Notes under the pieces: generated by a model
The model's input: only the letters and a program-made list of their open reading frames with translations
Told to the model about the DNA's origin: nothing
Databases searched by the model: none
Assembly (NCBI GenBank): GCA_021204375.1
Contig: JAJPZL010000421.1
Coordinates: 1-8,426 of the forward strand
Direction: 5' to 3'
DNA: 8,426 nucleotides
Source: Bacteroides sp.
GTDB taxonomy: Bacteria; Bacteroidota; Bacteroidia; Bacteroidales; Bacteroidaceae
Program-made: the position numbers and the translations under genes
Shown here: piece after piece, positions 1 to 8,272 of the stretch
Layout of the letters: each line of letters starts with the position of its first letter
Position numbering within the stretch: position 1 is the stretch's first letter

Positions 1-7
1 TTATACA

Positions 8-1824
8 ATGAACATGAGAATAAGAAAAACAGTAATAACGTGCCTGTTGTGCACCTTTACAGCTTCCCTGTTTGCGCAGGAAATACCTCTGCTGGGTAAT
101 ATTTACGACAGACAATACCAGAGCCTGAACGGAAAATGGAATTATGTCATTGATCCGCTGGAGAACGGCTATTACGACTACCGGTTGATGCCTTTTGAAA
201 AGGCAGGCTTCTTCGAAAATAAAAAGGCTACTTCTCCGGACGACCTGGTAGAGTACAACCTCGATACTTCCACTATTATGGATATCTCTTCCGACTGAAA
301 CTCCCGGGACGAGCGGCTCTATGTCTACGAAGGAACCGTCTGGTTCAAAAAAGATTTCCATGTAACCCGGAAACCGGGAGTACGCCATATCCTCTACTTC
401 GGAGCCATCAATTATAAATCCAAAGTCTGGGTGAATGGAAAAAAGCAGGAGACCACATCGGTGGATATACCCCTTTCAACTTCGATGTAACCGACCTGCT
501 TACAGATTGGCACAACTTTGTAGTAGTGAAGGTAGATAACAAACGCTTTAAGGACGGAGTACCTACCCTCAATATGGACTGGTGGAACTACGGAGGAATA
601 ACCCGGGATGTGATGCTGACCGAGGTACCCGAAACCTATATCGAAGATTACCTGGTGCAGTTAGATAAAAACAACCCGGGAATGATCACCGGCTGGATCA
701 GGTTGAACGCTGCCCTCGAAGGAGAGACAGTGACAGTTGAAATCCCCGAACTAAAGATCAAGCAGCAGGTCGTTACCGGCAGTGACGGTAAAGCCTCGTT
801 CCAGGTAAAGGCTAAACCGGTGCTGTGGAACCCTGAAAATCCCAAGCTATACGAGGTTACAGTAGCCCGCGGCAGTGAATTGCTCGCCGACCAGATTGGT
901 TTCCGTACCATTGAGACCCGTGGTCCGGAGGTGATCCTGAACGGAAAACGTATCTTTTTGCGCGGTATCAGTATCCACGAAGAGGCACCTTTCCGGGAAG
1001 GACGCGCCTGGTCTGTAGAGGATGCCCGTACCCTGCTTACCTAGGCCAAAGAAATGGGATGTAACTATGTGCGCCTGGCTCACTATCCTCACAATGAACT
1101 CATGGTACGCGAAGCCGAGAAGATGGGCCTGATGGTCTGGTCGGAGATCCCGGTCTACTGGACCACTTCCTGGGAGAATCCGGATACCTATAAAAATGCG
1201 GAGAGACAACTCCACGATATGGTCTACCGGGATAAGAACCGTTGTGCGGTGGTGATATGGTCCATTGCCAACGAAACTCCGTACGGAGAGGCCCGTGACA
1301 ATTTCCTCCGGAACCTCTCCCTCTATGCCCGCAGCATGGACGATACCCGCCTGATCAGTATGGCAATGGAGGTTACTGAGGTCCAAAACTATGTAAACCG
1401 CATCGAAGATAATATGAACGAATATGTAGATATCGTTAGCTTCAACCAATATGTAGGCTGGTACCGTGCTACCGTAGAAGAGTGTAAACTGATGAAGTGG
1501 GAGATCCCTTACAACAAACCGGTGGTGATCAGTGAATTCGGCGGCAGTGCCCTGCAGGGATTACACGGAGATAAAACCGAGCGTTTTACAGAAGAGTACC
1601 AGGAAGAACTTTACAAAGAGAACCTGAAGATGCTGGATCAGATCGAACAGCTGGCAGGCCTCTCTCCCTGGATCCTGATGGACTTCAAATCTCCCCGCAG
1701 ACAACTTCCCAATATCCAGGATTTTTACAACCGCAAAGGAGTCATCTCCAAATGGGGGATCAAAAAGAAAGCATTTTATGTCATGCACGACTTCTACCGG
1801 TACAAAGAAGAACAGTTTAAGTAA
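8..1824 (+). pseudogene. Secreted glycoside hydrolase family 2 protein, probable beta-glucuronidase; disrupted by two stops and one frameshift
   Basis: Reconstructed as a protein of about 605 residues, the usual size for a GH2 beta-glucuronidase. It starts with a signal peptide (basic MNMRIRK, hydrophobic core, ending near LFAQ), followed by the GH2 jelly-roll domain (SLNGKWNY, YEGTVWFKKDF, GGYTPFNFDVTD), an Ig-like domain (about residues 220-315) and a TIM barrel entered through FLRGISIHEE and VRLAHYPHNE. The predicted acid/base Glu lies in WSIANE (codon 1273-1275) and the nucleophile Glu in VISEFGG (1534-1536). An Asn-Arg-Lys (1729-1737) matches the N-x-K motif that binds the glucuronate carboxylate in GUS enzymes, favouring beta-glucuronidase over beta-galactosidase. 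Lesions: TGA at 296-298 (SSD-stop-NSRDERL, family Trp), a frame change at 439-446 (the original frame then ends at TAA 488-490) and TAG at 1042-1044 (TLLT-stop-AKEMGC, family Trp). The start is ATG 8; ATG 14 is an alternative, and too little upstream sequence is present to decide. Family assignment is secure; substrate is inferred. Confidence 0.9.
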
Positions 1825-1857
1825 TTCTGAAGAATAGTGCACTTTTTATATCCAATC

Positions 1858-1886
1858 AGTACCCCTGAAAGCCGGCTCAGGGGACT
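1858..1886 (+). terminator. GC-rich hairpin after the GH2 gene, possible weak terminator or processing site
   Basis: A perfect 7-bp stem, CCCCTGA (1862-1868) with TCAGGGG (1877-1883), encloses the 8-nt loop AAGCCGGC. Beyond an unpaired A at 1861 the stem continues as AGT (1858-1860) with ACT (1884-1886). It lies 34 bp after the GH2 stop. The following ACATTTACTCCTG is not a real U-tract, so it may be a weak terminator, an attenuator or an mRNA-stabilising end rather than a strong intrinsic terminator. Confidence 0.4.
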
Positions 1887-2026
1887 ACATTTACTCCTGT
1901 TAATCACCAATTCAGTTAGCCCATGAAAAACATTTGGAAAAAAATTACTTCAATTATGTATATGGAACATAACGTAACCACCCAATCTTTATTACCCGAT
2001 TATTTAACTTTAAGATGTAACATACT
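1887..2026 (+). other. AT-rich spacer upstream of the SusC-like gene
   Basis: This stretch becomes strongly AT-rich towards the ATG at 2027, as expected for a Bacteroidota promoter and 5' UTR. I could not find a convincing -33 TTTG and -7 TAnnTTTG pair: TAACTTTA at 2005-2012 resembles a -7 element but has no matching TTTG at the right spacing. A 35-codon ORF (1923-2030) overlaps the SusC start. No Shine-Dalgarno site is visible, which is normal for this phylum. Confidence 0.3.
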
Positions 2027-5000
2027 ATGAACAGCAGATATAATAAAAAGATAAGACCCTCCTGGTCAAAACTTCTGTTATTTATTTTAATAAGCTGTCA
2101 GTTCACCCTGTCTGCACAGAATACTTCCCGTACTATCAGTGGAGTAGTAAAAGACGAGAGCGGTGACCCATTGATCGGAGCCAATGTGATGCTCAAAGAG
2201 GATAGTTCTACAGGAACTATTACCGATATGGATGGACAATTCACTCTGCAGGTTCCTGCGGCCGGAACCTTAGTTATCTCTTATCTGGGTTATCACCAGC
2301 AACAGGTCGCTATTGCCGGAAAAACCTCCCTGAACATCATCCTCAGGGAAGATACCCAAACCCTGGACGACCTGGTCGTAGTAGGATACGGTGTGATGAA
2401 AAAGAGCGATGTGATCAGCTTGGTAACTACCATTCAGACCGACAAAATGACAAAAGCGGCCACGCTGGATGTGGCGGAGATGTTACGCGGAAAGGCTGCC
2501 GGGCTGAAGATCACTACATCCGATAATGCCGGACCCGGAGGAAAAGCCGATATCCAGATCCGTGAGGTCAACTCTATTTCGGGCGGGACCAATCCCATTG
2601 TAGTGGCCGACGGGGTGGTCATCGGATCTATCAATGATATAAATCCCAATGATATAGCCTCCGTGGAAGTCTTAAAAGATGCGGCAGCACAGGCTATTTA
2701 CGGTGCATGCGCTGCCAACGGTGTTATTTTACTGACTACCAAGCGGAGTACTACCGGACAGACCAAAGTAAACTACCAGGGATATTATGGTATACAAAAT
2801 GTAAATCGTAATTTCGATGTATACACGCCCGAAGAGTTTGTTCAATACAAACAGGAAGCCTACCGTACCACTAACAATAACCAGTATGGAACCGACTCAG
2901 AAGTATTCAGCCAGCTGGAACTAGAGTCCATACAGAACGGGCAGTATATTGACTGGTAAAAAGAGCTGCTTCGCACAGGTACTATCCAGAACCACGACAT
3001 CACAGTGACCGCCGGTAGTGAAAAGACCCGAGTCTTTGTAAGTGGTAACTTCATGCGGCAGACAGGGGTAGTACCCGAAACCGACTTTACGAAAGGGCAG
3101 CTTCGCTTCAACCTCGACCAGGATATTACCTCATGGATGAAGTTAGGACTTAATACCAACCTGAGTATCTCCACCACCAACGACCCGGGTGTGACCCGCC
3201 TGTTGCGTGAAGCCGTAACCTGTTCCCCCTTAGGTTCTGTGTACGATGAAGAGGGTAATCTCAATATCCATCCTACCGGACTTCAGGAGAACTGGAATCC
3301 GCTGATCGATATTTATGAAAAGACGATGGTCAAGAAGAACCGGAACGACCTGGTCAGCCTGTTCCTGGACTTCAAACTCTATAAAGGACTGACCTATCGC
3401 GTTAATGCCAGCCGTCGTAGCTGGGGCTATAAAGGTGAAACCTATAACACGGCCAACTCCCGGGCAGGGATAGCTACCGGTACCGGAAGTGGCAGCATTA
3501 AAAACCAGGACGAGGACGAATGGACGATCGATAACATCCTTTCCTACGACAATTCGTTCGGAAGACACCATCTCTCCGAGACATTCGTCCAGAGTTGGAA
3601 TGAACGGAATGCCCATACCAATCAGATTGATAGCTCTCTTATACCCAATGACCTGCTGGGTGTATACGGAATTGAAGCGGCCGAAAAGGTAATACCTTAT
3701 CTAAGCGCCTCCAGAAGACGCCTTATCTCTACCGTTCTTCGTCTGCAATATGATTTTGCATTCAGGTATTATGTGACAGTGAGTGGCCGGCGGGACGGTT
3801 CTTCCGTATTCGGTGCCGAAAACAAATGGGCTATCTTCCCGGCTATGGCCCTGGGATGGAATGTCTACCAGGAAGAGTTCATGCAGAAGTTTGACAAACT
3901 AACTAACCTCAAACTGCTCGGTAGCTACGGTAGTGTAGGTAACGAAGCTATCTCTCCCTACGGCAGTATCGCTTCGGCAGACCAGTGGGACTACTATACT
4001 ACTAAAAAGCTATCCGGCTATACACCCGGTGCCCTGTTGTCCAACTCTAAACTTAAATGGGAAACTTCGACAACACTCAACTTAGCCGTCGATTTTGGTT
4101 TCTTTGATAACCGCCTCTCAGGTACTGTCGAATGGTATAATACTCATACAACCGATCTGCTGGTCGACCGTACTATCAGTTCTACAACCGGCTATTCAAC
4201 CATTAAAGACAACATTGGTAAGATACAGAACCGGGGTCTTGAGATCATGGTCGAAGGTGCCATCGTCCGTACCCGGGATTGGGATGTACAGGCCGGTATC
4301 ACCTTCTCCAGGAACCGCAACAAGATCCTTAAACTCTTCGGAGATATCGACGGCGACGGCCAGGAAGATGATTATCTCATTAACAACTGGTTTATCGGCA
4401 AACCGATCAATGTATCCAGGATCTATGAAGTAGCCGGTATCTGGCAGGAAGATGAGATAGACGACATCCCCAATTCTGTTCAACCCAATGCACAACCGGG
4501 AGACCTGAAACTGGTCGACCGCAACAGTGACGGTAAATTAGATAATGATGATAAACTCATTATCTCACAGTTCCCCAAATGGAACGGCTCCCTGAACCTT
4601 TCCGCACGGTATAAAGGCCTTGATCTCTCTATGGATATCTATACCGTACAGAGGATCTACAAATACAATCCGTTCCTGGCCGAGTACGATTACGGAGGCA
4701 ATATGCGTGCTGTATTCAACGGACTGAAAATGGACTACTGGACACCCGAGAACCCGGGAGCCAAATTTCCGCGGCCCACTACCAACGGTGCACTCGAAAT
4801 GGGGAGTGTGGCCCGTCAGGATGCCTCTTACGTGCGGCTACAAAACCTGACTATCGGTTATTCCCTGCCCAAAGCCTGGATATCCAAAGCCCACTTCAGC
4901 AACGTAAGAGTTTATTTTACCGGTCAGAACCTGCTTACTTTCACCGACTATCAATCCTATAGTCCCGAACAGCCGGCCGATAAATATCCCGAAGCCCGTA

Positions 5001-5032
5001 CCTACATAGTAGGTTTACAGGTTGGCTTCTGA
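2027..5032 (+). pseudogene. SusC/RagA-family TonB-linked outer membrane transporter, interrupted by one stop
   Basis: The reconstructed protein has 1001 residues, typical of SusC. It has a signal peptide (residues 1-31, ending LSAQ), a CarboxypepD_reg-like domain (about 35-108: ISGVVKDESGDPLIGANV, ISYLGY), the linker VVVGYGVMKKSDV (117-129), a plug domain (about 140-240, with VEVLKDAAAQAIYG and NGVILLTTKR) and a long beta-barrel ending in VGLQVGF with a C-terminal Phe. A calcium-loop-like DRNSDGKLDNDD lies near residue 831 (4517-4552), a common SusC feature. It would import oligosaccharides across the outer membrane using TonB energy, capped by the SusD encoded next. Codon 311 (2957-2959) is TAA within YIDW-stop-KELLRTG; relatives often have Gln here, so CAA to TAA is the simplest origin. 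The reading frame is the same on both sides, so this is one gene. Plug motifs carry unusual residues (I-S-L at 130-132, E180, C228). TGA at 5030-5032 is the natural stop. Confidence 0.93.
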
Positions 5033-5077
5033 TCCGGAGAGTAATTTACTTGAATTCTAATTAAAATGATACTAAAA

Positions 5078-6624
5078 ATGAACAAATATATTTTACTGCT
5101 TATCATTGGAATGATGTAGTCAATACTTCCTGTGATTCCTGGCTGGAAGAGAAACAATTTGATAAGATCAATAGTGCGACACTGTATGAGAGCGAACAAG
5201 GACTGGAGATCGGTCTTAACGGCCTCTATGGCCTTACCAGACGCTTTTTCCGTTTCAACGACTCAGATGCCCGCGGAGCCTACTGGTACTATTGTGCTAC
5301 CGATCTTGCCCTGGTCCGTACCTGGAACGAAGCCGAAATATACCGTTCTAATATGCGTGCCAACGCTATGCCCAACGAGATGTGGAATCGTCCTTACCAG
5401 ATGATCGACCGGGCGTCTGCCATCATTGAGAACGCCCCGGCTATTGAGATGCATGACGAGACCCGTGAGCGCATCGTTTCCGAAGCACGCGTGATCCGTG
5501 CCTGGGCCTACCTCCGGTTGTTAATGACTTACGACAATATCCTGTTTGACAGTATACCCACTACTCCCCAGAATGCCTTTGACCCTGTAGAGTATAAACC
5601 GGCCGATCCCAAAGATGTCTATAACTTTATCGACCGGGATCTTGATTATGCCATTAAATACCTTTCCTATAAAGTAGATCCGGGGATCATCGGACAAGGA
5701 CTGGCCCGTCAGTTGCGTGCCGAATCAGCCATGTGGCAGGAAGATTATAGGACAGCTGCTGAGCACACAGATGCCATTATTGAAAGTGGTCAATACAAAC
5801 TGATGGACATCAGTGAAGTTTTCGGTAATGATATTAACCACAGTGAAAGCCTGATGGCGTGGCAGTTCGACGAATTAACAGGAGGCAGTGCTACCCTGGC
5901 AGGAGGAGACGGCCATGTACTGGGAGCCTGTTTCCAGGCTTGTTTCTACGAAATAAGTATTCCGGGCGACCCCGTAGCCCCTATTCTTAAAGAAGCAAGT
6001 TACGGAGGAAACTGTTACGGGTGGACCTATCCCAACGACTACCTCCGCTCACTCTATGACGAAGAGAAGGATAAACGATTCCAGTTCTTTTTCTATCCGG
6101 ATACCCTCTATGGAAACAATCCGGCCTCCCAGTATTATGAAAAGAAATTACCGGGTGACCCTCCTTATTCTACTTAGCTGCGCGAATACACATGGAGCCT
6201 GATGAAATACCGCGATATGGACAAACCAGCTAAACATGCCCTCTCTTACAAACCATTAATGGCCTATCGCCTGGCAGAGGCATACACCCTGGGTGCAGAA
6301 GTACACTGGCGTAACGGGAATACCCCGAAAGCACTGGAGTACCTCAATGCGATCCGACAACGTGCAGGACTGGAAGAGCTCACCGCTATTGACCTGGAAA
6401 CCATTATGGATAAACACGCAAGAGAGTTATGTTTTGAAGGTAAACGCTGGTTCTTCCTCAAGCGTATCGGTAAGCTGGTAGAACAGGTCAATAAATATCA
6501 CCGGTTCGGTAGTACCATCAGCAGTATTGTAGACACTACCATGCAGGAACATATGGTACGCTGGCCCATTCCACAGGCACAGATCGATGCCATGGGTACT
6601 TTCCCACAAAATCCGGAATATTAA
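5078..6624 (+). pseudogene. SusD/RagB-family outer membrane glycan-binding lipoprotein, disrupted by a frameshift and one stop
   Basis: It begins 45 bp after the SusC-like gene, in the standard SusC-SusD order. Starting at ATG 5078 (ATG 5066 in the same frame is possible), the signal peptide MNKYILLLIIGMM meets TAG at 5117-5119; the body continues one frame over from the lipoprotein cysteine (TGT 5131-5133) as CDSWLEEKQFDKI. One lost base near 5117 explains both the stop and the frame change. Repaired length is about 515 residues, normal for SusD. Family hallmarks include RAWAYLRLLMTYDNI (about 141-155), the Gly-rich TGGSATLAGGDGH segment, the helical LAEAY and GAEVHWR region, and the C-terminal ELCFEGKRWFFLKR and WPIPQAQIDAMGTFPQNPEY. 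A second lesion, TAG at 6175-6177 (PPYST-stop-LREYTW), could come from TGG or CAG. The protein would sit on the cell surface and hand glycan to the transporter; the ligand is unknown. Confidence 0.92.
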
Positions 6625-6698
6625 ATTCCACAGGTGATCAGATTGTAAAGCAACCGGATAGAGCCGGGAGAAGTTCAAAAGTCTGTAATCCACCATGT

Positions 6699-6755
6699 CA
6701 GATCTCTGGAAGAGATCTGTAAATAGCCCAGGGTAGAGCGAAGCGACACCCTGGG
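6699..6755. repeat. REP-like double palindrome
   Basis: Two strong palindromes are joined by a 7-bp linker. The first is CAGATCTCT-GGA-AGAGATCTG (6699-6719), a perfect 9-bp stem with a 3-nt loop. The second is CCCAGGGT (6727-6734) with ACCCTGGG (6748-6755), an 8-bp stem over a 13-nt loop containing GCGAAGCG. From memory, motifs of the form CCCAGGGT-n-GCGAAGCG-n-ACCCTGGG occur as dispersed intergenic repeats in Bacteroidales genomes, so this is probably a REP-type element rather than a site specific to this locus. The palindromes are seen directly; the multicopy status is recollection and cannot be checked within one window. Confidence 0.6.
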
Positions 6756-6803
6756 AACAGGATTTTGAAACCCCCGCTTCCCCACCGGTTGCCGGATAAC
6801 TCC

Positions 6804-6841
6804 GGAGAACGGAGACAGCCACTGCTGTGCCGTTCTCCTTT
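6804..6841 (+). terminator. Long imperfect hairpin with a short T-run, just before the agarase-like gene
   Basis: GGAGAACGG (6804-6812) pairs with CCGTTCTCC (6830-6838); inside, ACAGC (6815-6819) pairs with GCTGT (6824-6828) over the loop CACT. The result is a 14-bp stem with a small internal loop, followed by TTT (6839-6841). This is the best intrinsic-terminator-like structure in the window and may end the SusC-SusD transcript. Because it ends only 15 bp before ATG 6857 it could instead be a leader structure that controls or protects the downstream message. Confidence 0.5.
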
Positions 6842-6856
6842 CAAATCAGACATTTC

Positions 6857-8272
6857 ATGAAACAATTTATTCTTCTATTCATAACCGCTCTTCTGTGCAC
6901 AGAGACCCTGTCCGGCGAAGAACCGGGCACCATTCCGGTAGCTGCCCGGAGAGATTCCGACGACTCCCTCTGGATCACCTATCAGGCACAGACCGTAGAG
7001 AGCATACTCGGATATACCTCTTCACAAGATCCACCTTTATCCCGTTTCGGAGGCTACATAACCGACTGGAAGCAGGAGGCTACCGGTTTTTTTCGTACGG
7101 AGCAGAAGGAGGGCCGCTGGTGAATCATTGATCCGAAGGGTTACCCCTTCCATCACCGGGCCGTAGTCGCCTTTACCCCGGGCGAGTCTGACCGTCAGAC
7201 AGCCGCTTTTCAGCATAAATTTGGTACGGAGATCACCTGGGCCAGGGAGGAGACAGCGATACTATGCTCCTACGGATTCAACGGTGCCGGTGCCTGGTCG
7301 GCAGTAGATGTGCTGCGTACCCAACAGCAACCCCTGGTCTATACCCTCATTGTATACCCCATGAACAGTTACCGCAACCAACACCGCAAAAAGTTTGGCG
7401 GAGCATACGATGTGGCCGGCTGGCAGGGCTACCGGTTTGATCTTCCCTTAGTTTTTGATAACGAGTTCGAAGAGTATGTAAGAAGAGCCATCGAACCCCT
7501 GGCTCTTTACAAAGACGATCCCTACCTGCTGGAATACTTTACCGATAACGAACTCCCCTAGTGCAACGATGCCCTGGACAGGCACCTTACTTTTTTAGAT
7601 CAGGAAGAGCCGGGATACATCGCTGCCAAAAAGTAGCTGGATACCCGGAAAGGTAGGGAAAGCATGGTAGAAGATATTACCCAGGAAGACCGCATGGAAT
7701 TCACCGCCTTTTTCTTTGAAACCTATATGCAGAAAGTTACCTCCGTACTCCGGGAGGTAGACCCCAACCACATGTATCTGGGATGTCGTTTTAACCAGGA
7801 AAAAGAACAGGAGCTTACCAATCCCCGGATCTTTGAAGTAGCCGGTCGATATATGGATATTATCTCCATCAACCACTACCACAAATGGCAGCCTCTGCAG
7901 GAGCAGATGAACCAGTGGGGCGAGTGGGCGGGCAAACCCTTCCTGATCACCGAATGGTATATCAAAGGAGAAGACTCCGGATTGCCCAATGCTACCGGAG
8001 CCGGCTGGAACGTAGCTACCCAGCAGGAGCGCGGACTCTTTTATGAGAATTTTACCCTGGAGCTCCTGAAAAACCCCTGGTCGGTCGGCTGGTACTGGTT
8101 CCGGTACCAGGACAATGATCCGGAGAATCTGCGTACCGACTCCTCCAACCGTGATTCCAACAAATGGGTAGTAGATAATGAGTATAATCCCTGGCTGCCC
8201 ATTCTCGAACATGCCGGAAAAGTGAATCAGCAAGCCTATTCCCTGATCCGTTTTTTTGATACCCTGCAATAG
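6857..8272 (+). pseudogene. Secreted clan GH-A glycoside hydrolase, agarase-like (GH50-like); interrupted by three stops
   Basis: The reconstructed protein has 471 residues in one frame. It begins with a signal peptide (MKQFILLFITALLC) and runs into GRW-stop-IIDPKGYPF, the start of a TIM barrel typical of Bacteroides proteins annotated as agarase or GH50-like. The predicted acid/base Glu232 is in YFTDNELP (codon 7550-7552) and the nucleophile Glu366 in LITEWY (7952-7954), the spacing and strand-end Glu pattern of clan GH-A. Later motifs include DIISINHYHKW, KGEDSGLPN, TGAGW and FRYQDNDPENL. Stops: TGA 7121-7123, TAG 7559-7561 (NELP-stop-CNDALD) and TAG 7634-7636 (AAKK-stop-LDTRKG). I recall Trp at all three places in relatives, giving GRWW, NELPW and KKWLD. 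The frame is unbroken across all three, so the pieces are one gene. ATG 6857 is preferred; GTG 6827 is in frame but lies inside a hairpin and precedes the signal peptide. The exact GH family and substrate (a galactan or agar-like glycan) are uncertain. Confidence 0.85.

Larger units (their letters stand above)
6625..6856 (+). other. 232-bp spacer between the SusD-like and agarase-like genes
   Basis: No protein-coding gene is convincing here. The spacer holds three inverted repeats: 6699-6719, 6727-6755 and 6804-6838, annotated below. It is richer in GC than the spacer before the SusC-like gene, and the distance suggests the downstream gene could be transcribed separately or be differently processed. 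I see no Bacteroidota promoter consensus and no Shine-Dalgarno site before ATG 6857. Confidence 0.5.

Noticed and set aside
526..1044. Reading the fragments 526-1044, 1054-1824, 3005-5032, 5353-6177, 6202-6624, 7310-7561 and 7664-8272 as separate genes
   Set aside because: Each begins inside a conserved domain without a credible start and continues the frame and homology of the fragment before it.
847..1449. Minus-strand ORFs such as 847-1449, 3230-3616, 7595-8338 and 8052-8423
   Set aside because: They lie opposite strongly conserved + strand domains, show no recognisable family motifs and are best explained as shadow frames.
1933..2012. Bacteroidota promoter using TTTG 1933-1936 or TAACTTTA 2005-2012
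   Set aside because: Neither has its partner element at the expected spacing of about 19-21 bp, so I could not support a promoter call.
2414..2710. Diversity-generating retroelement-type variation in SusC
   Set aside because: Such systems change adenines; the deviations here fit C-to-T and G-to-A, and no template repeat or reverse transcriptase is present.
6625..6856. CRISPR array or tRNA in the palindrome-bearing spacer
   Set aside because: There are no regularly spaced direct repeats and no cloverleaf; the repeats are inverted and unrelated to each other.
296..7636. Reassignment of TAG/TGA to tryptophan (alternative genetic code)
   Set aside because: TGG is still frequent in all four genes, TAA also interrupts one of them, and TGA, TAG and TAA end genes at family-typical C-termini (SusC ends VGF-TGA, the GH-A gene DTLQ-TAG).
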